Below, piece after piece: positions 1 to 6,843 of a stretch of DNA of 64,000 nucleotides. The DNA lies in assembly GCA_025354385.1 (NCBI GenBank), contig JANXMZ010000071.1, positions 1 through 64,000 of the forward strand, read 5' to 3'. The notes under the pieces are model-generated. The model saw only the letters and a list, made by a program, of their open reading frames with translations, was not told the DNA's origin and searched no databases. Origin of the DNA: Bacteroidota bacterium (GTDB lineage Bacteria > Bacteroidota > Bacteroidia > NS11-12g > UBA955). Positions within the stretch are counted from its first letter, which is position 1. The number at the start of each line of letters is the position of its first letter. The translations under genes were made by a program, and so were the position numbers.

Positions 1-488
1 GAGAATTCAATGGTACCATTTGAAATGGTATTGTTGTCAGATCCTTTTGAATCCGATCCATAAGTGAATCTGTAACCTTGCGCATACTGAGAAGTAGTTG
101 TGTTGCGCACAATTAATTTATCAAATGTGAAATAATCTGCTCCATTGATTAAAATAACTGCATCAGCAATTGAATAAGCAATGAATTTTCCGCCACCATT
201 AATGGTTACTGTGTTAGTTGCAGAGGTTCCTGTAATGGGTGGGAAAGTAATCTGAGCTGTTTCTGTAATGTCGGTCTTTACATTTACTACAACCGCACCA
301 CTAACACCATAGGTTACAATGTTGTTTCTGAAATCCGTCCAAGAAGCGTAATTGGTACCACCAGTTACTGCGGTGTTGTCAATGGTATACGTACCAGACA
401 TGATTTGGCCCGAGGCTGTGTTAATGGCAGCCAATAAAACTGCGATTAGCAGTGTCTTTAGGGTTTTAAATTTGTAATTTTTTTCCAT
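1..488 (-). CDS. Secreted surface protein, N-terminal part (runs off the window)
   Basis: An open frame reads leftward from an ATG at 488 to the window edge (162 codons). It begins with a classic signal peptide: a basic start (MEKNYKFKTLK), a hydrophobic run (TLLIAVLLAAI) and a likely cleavage site near NTASGQ. The mature part is rich in Thr, Asn, Gly and Ser, with repeated beta-strand-like stretches (VTINGGGKFI, ISNGTIEF) of the kind found in large adhesin-like or T9SS-exported proteins of Bacteroidota. The C-terminus lies outside the window, so a sorting domain cannot be checked. It is divergent from the Crp/Fnr gene at 712, with 223 bases between them. No enzyme motif is visible; function unknown. 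Confidence 0.75.
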   Translation of the reverse strand, partial: MEKNYKFKTLKTLLIAVLLAAINTASGQIMSGTYTIDNTAVTGGTNYASWTDFRNNIVTYGVSGAVVVNVKTDITETAQITFPPITGTSATNTVTINGGGKFIAYSIADAVILINGADYFTFDKLIVRNTTTSQYAQGYRFTYGSDSKGSDNNTISNGTIEF

Positions 489-648
489 CTTGTTATTTAA
501 TTTAATTTGTTGTTGTTATTAAATCAACAATACCAGATGGAACCAAAAATGTTTTATGAAAAAAATGTACTAAAAATTTTCCTTAACAATGATTCCAAAC
601 TGGTAATGTTATATTTTGATATGCAATTCTACTTAAACACAATCTCCC

Positions 649-691
649 TATTTTGACTAAAGTCAAAATAAAATAAATATTTGTATATTTG
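649..691 (+). promoter_or_regulatory. Palindromic Crp/Fnr-type box plus -7 element before the first Crp/Fnr gene
   Basis: Bases 649-670 form a perfect inverted repeat with 10-base arms and a 2-base centre; its core is TTGACTAAAGTCAA, i.e. TTGAC-N4-GTCAA. This has the shape of binding sites of Crp/Fnr-family regulators. A perfect Bacteroidota -7 element, TATATTTG, lies at 684-691. No TTG is placed at the usual -33 distance, so the palindrome sits where an activator would replace that contact (centre about 31 bases before the end of the -7 box). The gene at 712 encodes a Crp/Fnr protein, so autoregulation is a natural inference but not shown. Confidence 0.6.
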
Positions 692-711
692 CCTGAGTAA
701 AAAAGCCTAAA

Positions 712-1407
712 ATGACAGAAATTGAAAAAGAAATAGCCAATTACTACCTTATTCCTGAATTAATTTGGGATAAAATACCTATCGATACAGTTGAAAAGAT
801 GCGTGAAAATCTGACTGTAGCAAATTTTAAGAAAGATGAACAAATTTACACGGAAGGTTTTCATCCTCGTGGACTTTACATCGTAAAAAAAGGCATAGCA
901 AAACAATTTTTGATTAGCAATGAGGGTAAAGAGCAAATAATATACATGTTAAAACCAGGCAATATGTTCGGTTATCGTTCTATCGTTTGTAACAATGCCA
1001 GCTTTCTGCACGTAACAGCGATACAAGATTGTGAAATTGAAATAATAGGAAAGGATACTTTTGTTAAATACTTTAATGAATCGAACGAAATAAAATTATT
1101 CTTTTTGAACTATTTTGGCATGGAGTTTCGCGTTCTATTTAATAAAATTTCATTTTTTGCGACAAAACCTGTTACAGAAAGAGTGGCATTGACCCTATTA
1201 ATTTTAAATCAAAAATTTGAAATTTATACCAACGACAAAAATGGCATTACATTCACAAGAACTGATTTGGCGTGTTTTGCAGGCACCATCAACGAAACGC
1301 TTTCAAGACAATTAACAATACTGGAAAAAGAGGATATTATTGAATTAAGAGGCCGCGCCATCCTTATTAAAGATAAAGAACGACTGTTTAAAATTGCCAA
1401 TATATAA
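712..1407 (+). CDS. Crp/Fnr-family transcriptional regulator (copy 1)
   Basis: A 231-residue protein with the two-domain plan of the Crp/Fnr superfamily. Residues about 35-125 form the cyclic-nucleotide-binding-like beta roll (EGFHPRGLYIVKKGIAK, then KPGNMFGYRS), followed by a dimerisation helix. Residues about 165-225 form a winged helix-turn-helix (TRTDLACFAGTINETLSRQL, with a wing after it). There is no Fnr-like cluster of N-terminal cysteines, so an oxygen-sensing Fe-S cluster is unlikely; the ligand is unknown. A second copy of the same length follows at 1536. The two share the N-terminal YY....WDKIP pattern and end with the same residues, DKERLFKIANI. A palindromic box precedes it and a hairpin terminator follows, so it is probably transcribed alone. 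Confidence 0.9.
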   Translation: MTEIEKEIANYYLIPELIWDKIPIDTVEKMRENLTVANFKKDEQIYTEGFHPRGLYIVKKGIAKQFLISNEGKEQIIYMLKPGNMFGYRSIVCNNASFLHVTAIQDCEIEIIGKDTFVKYFNESNEIKLFFLNYFGMEFRVLFNKISFFATKPVTERVALTLLILNQKFEIYTNDKNGITFTRTDLACFAGTINETLSRQLTILEKEDIIELRGRAILIKDKERLFKIANI

Positions 1408-1433
1408 ATGGTAGGTTAACGGTCTCAATGCCC

Positions 1434-1465
1434 AAAAAATGCTTCATGAAGCGTTCTTTTTTTTT
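1434..1465 (+). terminator. Rho-independent terminator after Crp/Fnr copy 1
   Basis: A stem around GCTTC-AT-GAAGC (extended by A-T and one G-U pair, about 1438-1455) is followed directly by a run of T to 1465. It lies 27 bases after the stop codon of the gene at 712-1407, separating the two regulator genes into different transcripts. Confidence 0.75.
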
Positions 1466-1474
1466 GACACATCC

Positions 1475-1520
1475 TTGACTAAAGTAAATTCAACTAATTC
1501 ATTTTTTTTACTAAACTTTG
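1475..1520 (+). promoter_or_regulatory. Imperfect Crp/Fnr-type box and -7-like element before copy 2
   Basis: TTGACTAAAGTAAA at 1475-1488 matches the core of the perfect palindrome at 649-670 over the first 11 bases, but has a weaker right half-site. A degenerate -7 element, AAACTTTG, ends at 1520, and the ATG is at 1536. Reuse of the same sequence in front of both paralogues suggests shared or cross regulation; the site itself is weaker evidence than the first one. Confidence 0.45.
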
Positions 1521-1535
1521 AGGATTAATTAAAAA

Positions 1536-2231
1536 ATGGGAAAACTAGAAGAGGAAGTAAGTAATTATTACCGAGATGAACATCCGTTTTGGGACAAAAT
1601 TCCATCACCTATAACCAAAATATTAAGGGCACAAACCTCTTTTATTCCTGTAAAAAAAGGTGAAAATTTATTCAATGAAGGTTTTATACCTAAAGGTGTT
1701 TATATCATAAGACAAGGAATACTAAAATTATTTGTTATTGATGCGGCTGGGAGAGAACAAATCATATTTATGTTTAAAAAGAATGAAATATTCGGCTATC
1801 AAAACATCATCACAGAAAATTCTAATCTCTATTTTGTAACAGCTATTACAGACTGTGAGGTAGAGTTGATAGAGAAAGATGTTTTTCTCACAATGATGAA
1901 AGAATCTTCTGAATTAAATGATTATTTTATGAAGAAATTTGGAGAAGAATTAAATACCATGGTGCATAAGATCATTTTCTTCGCTCAAAAACCAGTGAAT
2001 GAAAGGGTAGCGTTAACACTGCTTGCTTTAAACCAAAAATTTAACGAACCTGGCAAGAAAAGCAAAGGTGTTTACTTTAGTAGAAAAGACGTAGCCAATT
2101 GCTCTGGTACAATTATAGAAACACTCTCCCGTCAATTAAAAATATTGAGTAAGGAAAAAATTGTAAAAGTAGATGGCAGGAATATTTTTATTCTCGATAA
2201 AGAGCGCTTATTTAAAATTGCAAATATTTAA
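1536..2231 (+). CDS. Crp/Fnr-family transcriptional regulator (copy 2)
   Basis: A 231-residue paralogue of the gene at 712. The sensor domain (EGFIPKGVYIIRQGILK, KKNEIFGYQN) is at about residues 40-125 and the winged helix-turn-helix (SRKDVANCSGTIIETLSRQL) at about 170-220. The two proteins align without length change but differ at many sensor-domain positions, so this is an old tandem duplication, not a recent one, and the ligands may differ. The recognition helices (TINETLSRQL and TIIETLSRQL) are nearly the same, which predicts overlapping DNA targets. No cysteine cluster is seen. Downstream, a 257-base gap leads to a lipoprotein gene. Confidence 0.9.
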   Translation: MGKLEEEVSNYYRDEHPFWDKIPSPITKILRAQTSFIPVKKGENLFNEGFIPKGVYIIRQGILKLFVIDAAGREQIIFMFKKNEIFGYQNIITENSNLYFVTAITDCEVELIEKDVFLTMMKESSELNDYFMKKFGEELNTMVHKIIFFAQKPVNERVALTLLALNQKFNEPGKKSKGVYFSRKDVANCSGTIIETLSRQLKILSKEKIVKVDGRNIFILDKERLFKIANI

Positions 2232-2426
2232 GAGTTAAATGATGGTTTATTTCGGAGTGTCCAAATGATTCATTACGTAAACCTGAAAATATTACTCCTA
2301 TGAAAAATGGCATTTATGAAAAACTGCAGCCTTAACGGAATGGCATAATTCGTCTAAAACAAATTTTTTGTTTTAGCAATAGAAAAATTCTTCCACAAAT
2401 TGATGAAGGATAAGTATAACCTTATC

Positions 2427-2477
2427 TAACTTTAGTTGACCCTCTTAAAAAAGGATGCTGCAGATTCCTTAAATTTG
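2427..2477 (+). promoter_or_regulatory. Weak palindrome and -7 element before the lipoprotein gene
   Basis: AACTTTAGTT at 2428-2437 is the reverse complement of the AACTAAAGTT core seen at 48905-48924 and resembles the boxes at 649 and 1475; its outer arms are not conserved. A perfect -7 element, TAAATTTG, lies at 2470-2477, 11 bases before the ATG at 2489. The rest of the gap 2232-2488 contains no gene that I can support. Confidence 0.4.
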
Positions 2478-2488
2478 CATTCAACATT

Positions 2489-3289
2489 ATGAAATTTATT
2501 ATTACCATTTTCCTAATCAGTTTGACAGCCTGCGTCTCATTACCAATGGTTAGCAGTGTTTCAGAAAAACCCGAAGGCAAATATGAATATAGCTATTACA
2601 ATAAGGAGAGTCAGGTACTTTATAAAGTTACCAATGATGATAAAAACTTACATGTAATCTTAAACACCACTTCCCAGGCCTCCATTTTGAAAATATTAAA
2701 AACAGGTCTTACTATTTATTTTGATATTAGCGGCAAGAAAAAACAGGATGTTTTTGTGCATTATCCCTACAAATTGAATTATGATTTGAAAAAAGAAGAT
2801 TATAAAAAGGATGCAAATACGGACCCCAACAAAAAAAATCTAAATTATTTTGTTTCTCAGATACCTGCTGAACTTATTTTTAGTGATCATAATGCCACCG
2901 AGCATATCAATCTGCACGATGTAAATATTGATATTAAAGATTCAATAACCGTGTTGCACAATGATGAAATTATTTATGAACTCATCATTCCATTGAGTCG
3001 CATTTCAAAAAAAGGCCTATTTTCTCTCGCAAATTTATCCATAGGTGTTGTATCAGGAAAATTTGATATTCCTACTGCTCGCAATGTCGGCGGCACAACT
3101 GCACGACCAGGCGGCATTTCTAGTGGTGTAGGTGCCAGCGGAGGAATGCCCAGTGGCAGTAATGCAGGAAACATGGCCAACCAACCTAGCGACGACATCC
3201 CCTCCGCAGCTGGAAGCACAGGTGATTCCGACCTTTCTACAATGGGTATTCCAATTGAATTTTGGTTCAAGGTTAAATTAGTCCCTTAA
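2489..3289 (+). CDS. Hypothetical lipoprotein with Gly/Ser-rich tail
   Basis: A 266-residue protein with a lipoprotein signal: MKFIITIFLISLTAC, so Cys15 would be the lipidated residue. Residues about 20-195 look like a compact beta-rich domain (TIYFDISGKKKQDVFVHYP, VTVLHNDEIIYELIIPLSRI-type strands). Residues about 197-250 are low complexity, rich in Gly, Ser, Asn and Pro, and the chain ends in a short hydrophobic strand (PIEFWFKVKLVP). I do not recognise the family. It follows the regulator pair and has a related palindrome upstream, so it may belong to their regulon. A strong terminator follows at once. A location in the outer or inner membrane facing the periplasm is inferred from the lipobox. 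Confidence 0.7.
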   Translation: MKFIITIFLISLTACVSLPMVSSVSEKPEGKYEYSYYNKESQVLYKVTNDDKNLHVILNTTSQASILKILKTGLTIYFDISGKKKQDVFVHYPYKLNYDLKKEDYKKDANTDPNKKNLNYFVSQIPAELIFSDHNATEHINLHDVNIDIKDSITVLHNDEIIYELIIPLSRISKKGLFSLANLSIGVVSGKFDIPTARNVGGTTARPGGISSGVGASGGMPSGSNAGNMANQPSDDIPSAAGSTGDSDLSTMGIPIEFWFKVKLVP

Positions 3290-3290
3290 A

Positions 3291-3326
3291 AAAAATCGCC
3301 CCTCGGTAAAGGGACGATTTTTTTTT
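3291..3326 (+). terminator. Rho-independent terminator after the lipoprotein gene
   Basis: AATCG and CCC pair with GGG and CGATT around a short loop (about 3293-3320), with an A-run before and eight or more T after. It begins directly after the stop codon at 3289. The A- and T-runs would allow it to work on either strand. Confidence 0.8.
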
Positions 3327-3522
3327 AGAGTCTGGCATACAGTATATTTCATTTTAACATAACACATGTGCCCGACTTTTACAGCTTACTTATTTCTTAA
3401 AAAAACTTAAAATGAGAGAAGCTAACAACCTACTATCTTCATTTATAAATACTAAAATAACTGCGCATTTTAAGAAACAAGCCATTAAATTACATGCAAT
3501 TTTAAAACACTTTTTCGATTCG

Positions 3523-3566
3523 TTTATTGACTTTTGTCAATAAAATAAAATATAATTTAACTTTTG
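3523..3566 (+). promoter_or_regulatory. Perfect TTGAC-N4-GTCAA palindrome in a 380-base gap
   Basis: Bases 3523-3544 form an inverted repeat with 9-base arms and a 4-base centre; the core is TTGACTTTTGTCAA. It has the same half-sites and spacing as the box at 649-670. A near -7 element, AACTTTTG, ends at 3566, about 32 bases from the palindrome centre, almost the same geometry as at 649/691. The gap 3327-3706 otherwise holds AT-rich sequence and no convincing gene. The next gene downstream is the small unknown one at 3707. Confidence 0.55.
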
Positions 3567-3706
3567 ATTATCAGAATGTTAAAAAACTTAATTGTCATTT
3601 ATAAGTCATATTTTTTTGACCATAGAATGACTGTAAAAAACACACTTCATTTTTAATTATTTTGAAATAGGGTTAATACCAATAGAATAAACCACACTGA
3701 AAAGTG

Positions 3707-3937
3707 ATGGAAAATCAAATAAAGCCTGCCCTTACTGAAGTGCGGAAACAAAAGTTTACAAATGCATTTAAGAAAATTGTTGAAGGAGCCACAGAAAATG
3801 TAAAGAAAATAAAATACAAGATTACATGGCCAACATATCTTCCAAATTGCTCTTCTAATACTCGCTTTCATTTAAAAGGTAACTCGCGCGAAGAATTTGT
3901 TGGGTTGATTAATCAACTTAAATGTGGAATGATATAA
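3707..3937 (+). CDS. Small hypothetical protein
   Basis: A 76-residue frame starting at ATG 3707 (a GTG directly before it is also in frame). It is basic and has a helical N-terminal half (KQKFTNAFKKIVEGATENVK) and a C-terminal half with two Cys and one Trp. No family is recognised. It lies downstream of a perfect Crp/Fnr-like palindrome and is convergent with korB, 27 bases from its end. The reading frame competes with a 72-codon antisense frame, so its reality is uncertain; the regulatory site in front is the main reason to keep it. Confidence 0.4.
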   Translation: MENQIKPALTEVRKQKFTNAFKKIVEGATENVKKIKYKITWPTYLPNCSSNTRFHLKGNSREEFVGLINQLKCGMI

Positions 3938-3964
3938 ATTTTGATATACTTTTAATTCGAATTC

Positions 3965-5017
3965 TTAACGCAAATCCGCGTTAATGGCTTTCAGTATATC
4001 TGGCCCAGGACAAAGCTCCTTTTCGGTGAGGGTATTCAAAGGAATATGGCTTGTTTCTATCATTGCATGTAAGTCTTCTGAATCAGGATCCAGGAATAAC
4101 AAACCTGTTAATATTTCATTTTTAACTCGTGCATTGTGCACTGCATTCATTGCAGATAGGCGGTTGAGAGGATCCCAATCTTCGGATAATTTATGCAGCT
4201 CTAAAAAGGTACCATCGTGCAACTTTACCATCTTATTTGTGCCCTGCTCATAGTTGGTTTTTATCTCACTCATTTCAGGTACAAAATCCATGGTAGAAGT
4301 GGCCTCTATATGTTCTCTTACAAAGTCATATGACTTGGTAGAACCAACATTGTTATTAAAGGTTACGCAAGGTGATATAACATTAATAAATGCGAATCCT
4401 GGATGGTTCATGGCAGCCTTAATGAGCGGCACCAATTGTGTTTTATCTCCTGAAAAACTTTGGGCCACAAAAGTAGCACCTAACTCAATGGCCAAACTTG
4501 CCAAATCAATGGCTTGAAATAAATTAGTATTGCCCGATTTATTTTTAGACCCTCGGTCGGCCGTAGCCGAATCTTGCCCTTTTGTTAAACCATAACAACC
4601 ATTGTTCATAACAATGTAAACCATGTTTAAATTTCTGCGCACCACATGCACAAATTGACCCATGCCGATGGAAGCAGAGTCACCATCGCCAGATACTCCG
4701 AAATAAATCAAGTCGCGATTGGCCATATTGGCGCCAGTAGCTACAGATGGCATACGACCATGCACACTGTTAAACCCATGCGAATTACTCAGAAAATAAG
4801 CCGGTGTTTTGGAAGAGCAACCAATGCCCGAAAGCTTGGCCAATTTATGTGGTTGAATATTCATTTCATAAGCGGCTTGCACAATGCCCGCACTTATGGA
4901 ATCGTGCCCACAACCTGCACACAAAGTAGACAAAGCCCCCTCGTAATAATTGATAGTATAGCCTAATTTATTTTTAGGTAATTCAGGATGGCGAAATTTT
5001 GGACGTATATAAGTCAT
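3965..5017 (-). CDS. korB: 2-oxoacid:ferredoxin oxidoreductase, beta subunit
   Basis: This 350-residue subunit carries the thiamine diphosphate site of a 2-oxoacid (probably 2-oxoglutarate):ferredoxin oxidoreductase. It converts the oxoacid and CoA to acyl-CoA and CO2, passing electrons to ferredoxin. Visible motifs are the TPP/metal motif GDGDS (110-114) with MNNGCYGLTKGQ following, and the cysteines expected to hold the proximal 4Fe-4S cluster: C33 and C36 in CAGCGH, C67 in GIGCSSK, and one in ISPCVTFN near residue 216. Length is normal for KorB. It is the last gene of the operon, 8 bases after korA. In Bacteroidota this enzyme often serves the TCA cycle in place of 2-oxoglutarate dehydrogenase; substrate choice is inferred. 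Confidence 0.92.
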   Translation of the reverse strand: MTYIRPKFRHPELPKNKLGYTINYYEGALSTLCAGCGHDSISAGIVQAAYEMNIQPHKLAKLSGIGCSSKTPAYFLSNSHGFNSVHGRMPSVATGANMANRDLIYFGVSGDGDSASIGMGQFVHVVRRNLNMVYIVMNNGCYGLTKGQDSATADRGSKNKSGNTNLFQAIDLASLAIELGATFVAQSFSGDKTQLVPLIKAAMNHPGFAFINVISPCVTFNNNVGSTKSYDFVREHIEATSTMDFVPEMSEIKTNYEQGTNKMVKLHDGTFLELHKLSEDWDPLNRLSAMNAVHNARVKNEILTGLLFLDPDSEDLHAMIETSHIPLNTLTEKELCPGPDILKAINADLR

Positions 5018-5025
5018 ATGGCCTT

Positions 5026-6843
5026 TTAGTTTTTAGGAAGTGATAATTGAGAAGTAATTTGACTGGTAATATGATCGGCAGTAATGGGCATGCCATCGTA
5101 ATTCAAAACGGAAAATAATTTATCAGCGTTCACACCCAATTCAATCATTAATAAACTTTTTAACTGAGCATCTCTGTTTTGTTCTATTACAAAAATTTGA
5201 TCGTGTTCATTTATAAAATCTTCAACGTCTCTGTTAAATGGAAATGCTTTAATGCGAATGGCATCCACTAAAATATTTTGAGTTTTCATAATATCCATGG
5301 CCTCTTCTGATGAAAATTGCGAAGTGCCAAAAAATAGTAACCCTATCTTGGATTGATTTTTAGTTTGATATAAATCTGGGGCATTCACATATTCTTTGGT
5401 GGTCTCCCATTTCCTTATCAATCTGTCCATATTGCGTTTGTATGCATCGCTACTTTCTGTATATACAGCATACTCATCGCGCGAGGTACCACGTGTAAAA
5501 AACGACCCTTTGGAAGGGTGTGTTCCTGGATAAGTGCGGTAGGTTATACCATCGCCATCAGTATCTAAATAACGACCGAATTTTTCCATCTTCTCCAATT
5601 GTTTGGCACTTAAAACTTTTCCTCTTTTGTATTCTTTATTTACATCCCATTCAAATGGTTTTGAAACATGGTCGTTCATTCCCAAATCCAAATCCGTCAT
5701 CAATATTACGGGTGTTTGCAATTGTTCCGCCAAATCAAATGCATCACTGGTCATTTCAAAACACTCTTTAGGTGTTGATGGGAATAGCAGTACATGTTTA
5801 GTATCTCCATGCGAAGCATAGGCGGCCTCCAACACATCGGATTGTTGTGTACGCGTTGGCATTCCTGTAGAAGGTCCACTTCGTTGCACATCAATTAAAA
5901 CAGTGGGTATTTCTGCAAAATAAGCAAGTCCTAAAAATTCATTCATTAATGACAAACCCGGACCACTGGTGGCCGTAAATGCGCGCGCACCATTCCAGTT
6001 AGCGCCTATTACCATTCCAATGGCTGCTAGTTCGTCTTCTGCTTGAATAATCGCAACATTTCTTTTACCTGTTACTTTATCAGTTCTGTATTCATCTGCA
6101 TAATCCATAAAGGCTTCCACTACAGAAGTGGATGGTGTAATGGGATACCATGCGGCAACCGTAGCGCCTGCATAAATAGCACCTAACCCGCAAGCAGAGT
6201 TACCATCAATCATTATATTATCACCTATTAAATCGCGCTTTTCAACATAAAACTCCAAAGGATATTTAAAATTCTTTTGCACATAATCTACGCCCATTTG
6301 CAGTGCTTTTATATTAGGTTCTATGAGTTTTTCTTTGCCTTTAAATTGTTCGTGCAATAAACTTTCATATACCGAAAAATCAATGTTCAACAAAGCAGAT
6401 AAAGCACCCACATAAATAATATTTTTAAACAATTGCCTTTGTCTTGGATCCGTGAAAGCCTCATTACACATTTCCATTAATGGCATGCCTATATAATGAA
6501 TATCTTCTCGCACATATTCCGCATGTAATTTTTTAGAATTATCATATAAAAAATAACCTCCGGATCTTACACTTGCGACATCGGCTGCAAAGCTTTGAGG
6601 ATTTACAGCAACCATTAAATCTATGCCTTCTCTCCTGCCCAGATAACCTTTTTCGCTCACCCTCACTTCGTACCAAGTGGGTAAACCTTGAATATTGGAA
6701 GGGAAAATATTTTTAGGAGTTACAGGAATTCCCATTCTAAAAATGGCTTTGCAAAACAAGTAATTGGCACTTGCCGAGCCAGTGCCGTTGACATTGGCAA
6801 ACCGCACTACAAAATCGTTTATTTTTTTTTCTTTTAGAGACAT
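5026..6843 (-). CDS. korA: 2-oxoacid:ferredoxin oxidoreductase, fused gamma/alpha subunit
   Basis: A 605-residue subunit in which the gamma domain (about 1-190, starting FVVRFANVNGTGSASAN) is fused to the alpha pyrimidine-binding domain. Key motifs are YPITPSTS from residue 233, the QAEDELAAIGM segment that contacts TPP, and SGPSTGMPTRTQQSD, typical of the CoA/substrate side of this family. The C-terminal domain (TKNQSKIGLLFFGTSQ onward) is the usual swivel-type domain. Its ATG overlaps the end of the upstream flavoprotein gene by 10 bases and korB follows after 8 bases, so the three are co-transcribed and probably translationally coupled. It acts in the cytoplasm as a complex with KorB. Confidence 0.93.
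   Translation of the reverse strand: MSLKEKKINDFVVRFANVNGTGSASANYLFCKAIFRMGIPVTPKNIFPSNIQGLPTWYEVRVSEKGYLGRREGIDLMVAVNPQSFAADVASVRSGGYFLYDNSKKLHAEYVREDIHYIGMPLMEMCNEAFTDPRQRQLFKNIIYVGALSALLNIDFSVYESLLHEQFKGKEKLIEPNIKALQMGVDYVQKNFKYPLEFYVEKRDLIGDNIMIDGNSACGLGAIYAGATVAAWYPITPSTSVVEAFMDYADEYRTDKVTGKRNVAIIQAEDELAAIGMVIGANWNGARAFTATSGPGLSLMNEFLGLAYFAEIPTVLIDVQRSGPSTGMPTRTQQSDVLEAAYASHGDTKHVLLFPSTPKECFEMTSDAFDLAEQLQTPVILMTDLDLGMNDHVSKPFEWDVNKEYKRGKVLSAKQLEKMEKFGRYLDTDGDGITYRTYPGTHPSKGSFFTRGTSRDEYAVYTESSDAYKRNMDRLIRKWETTKEYVNAPDLYQTKNQSKIGLLFFGTSQFSSEEAMDIMKTQNILVDAIRIKAFPFNRDVEDFINEHDQIFVIEQNRDAQLKSLLMIELGVNADKLFSVLNYDGMPITADHITSQITSQLSLPKN

Noticed and set aside
2974..3270. 98-codon Pro/Leu-rich open frame antisense to the lipoprotein gene
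   Set aside because: It mirrors the Gly/Ser-rich tail of the real gene; long antisense frames are expected over such low-complexity sequence.
3412..3543. 43-codon frame starting at ATG 3412
   Set aside because: No family resemblance, and its end lies inside the palindrome at 3523-3544; kept only as part of a non-coding gap.
3653..3871. 72-codon antisense frame over the small gene at 3707
   Set aside because: It competes with the plus-strand frame, has no promoter or family match, and is the less likely of two weak candidates.
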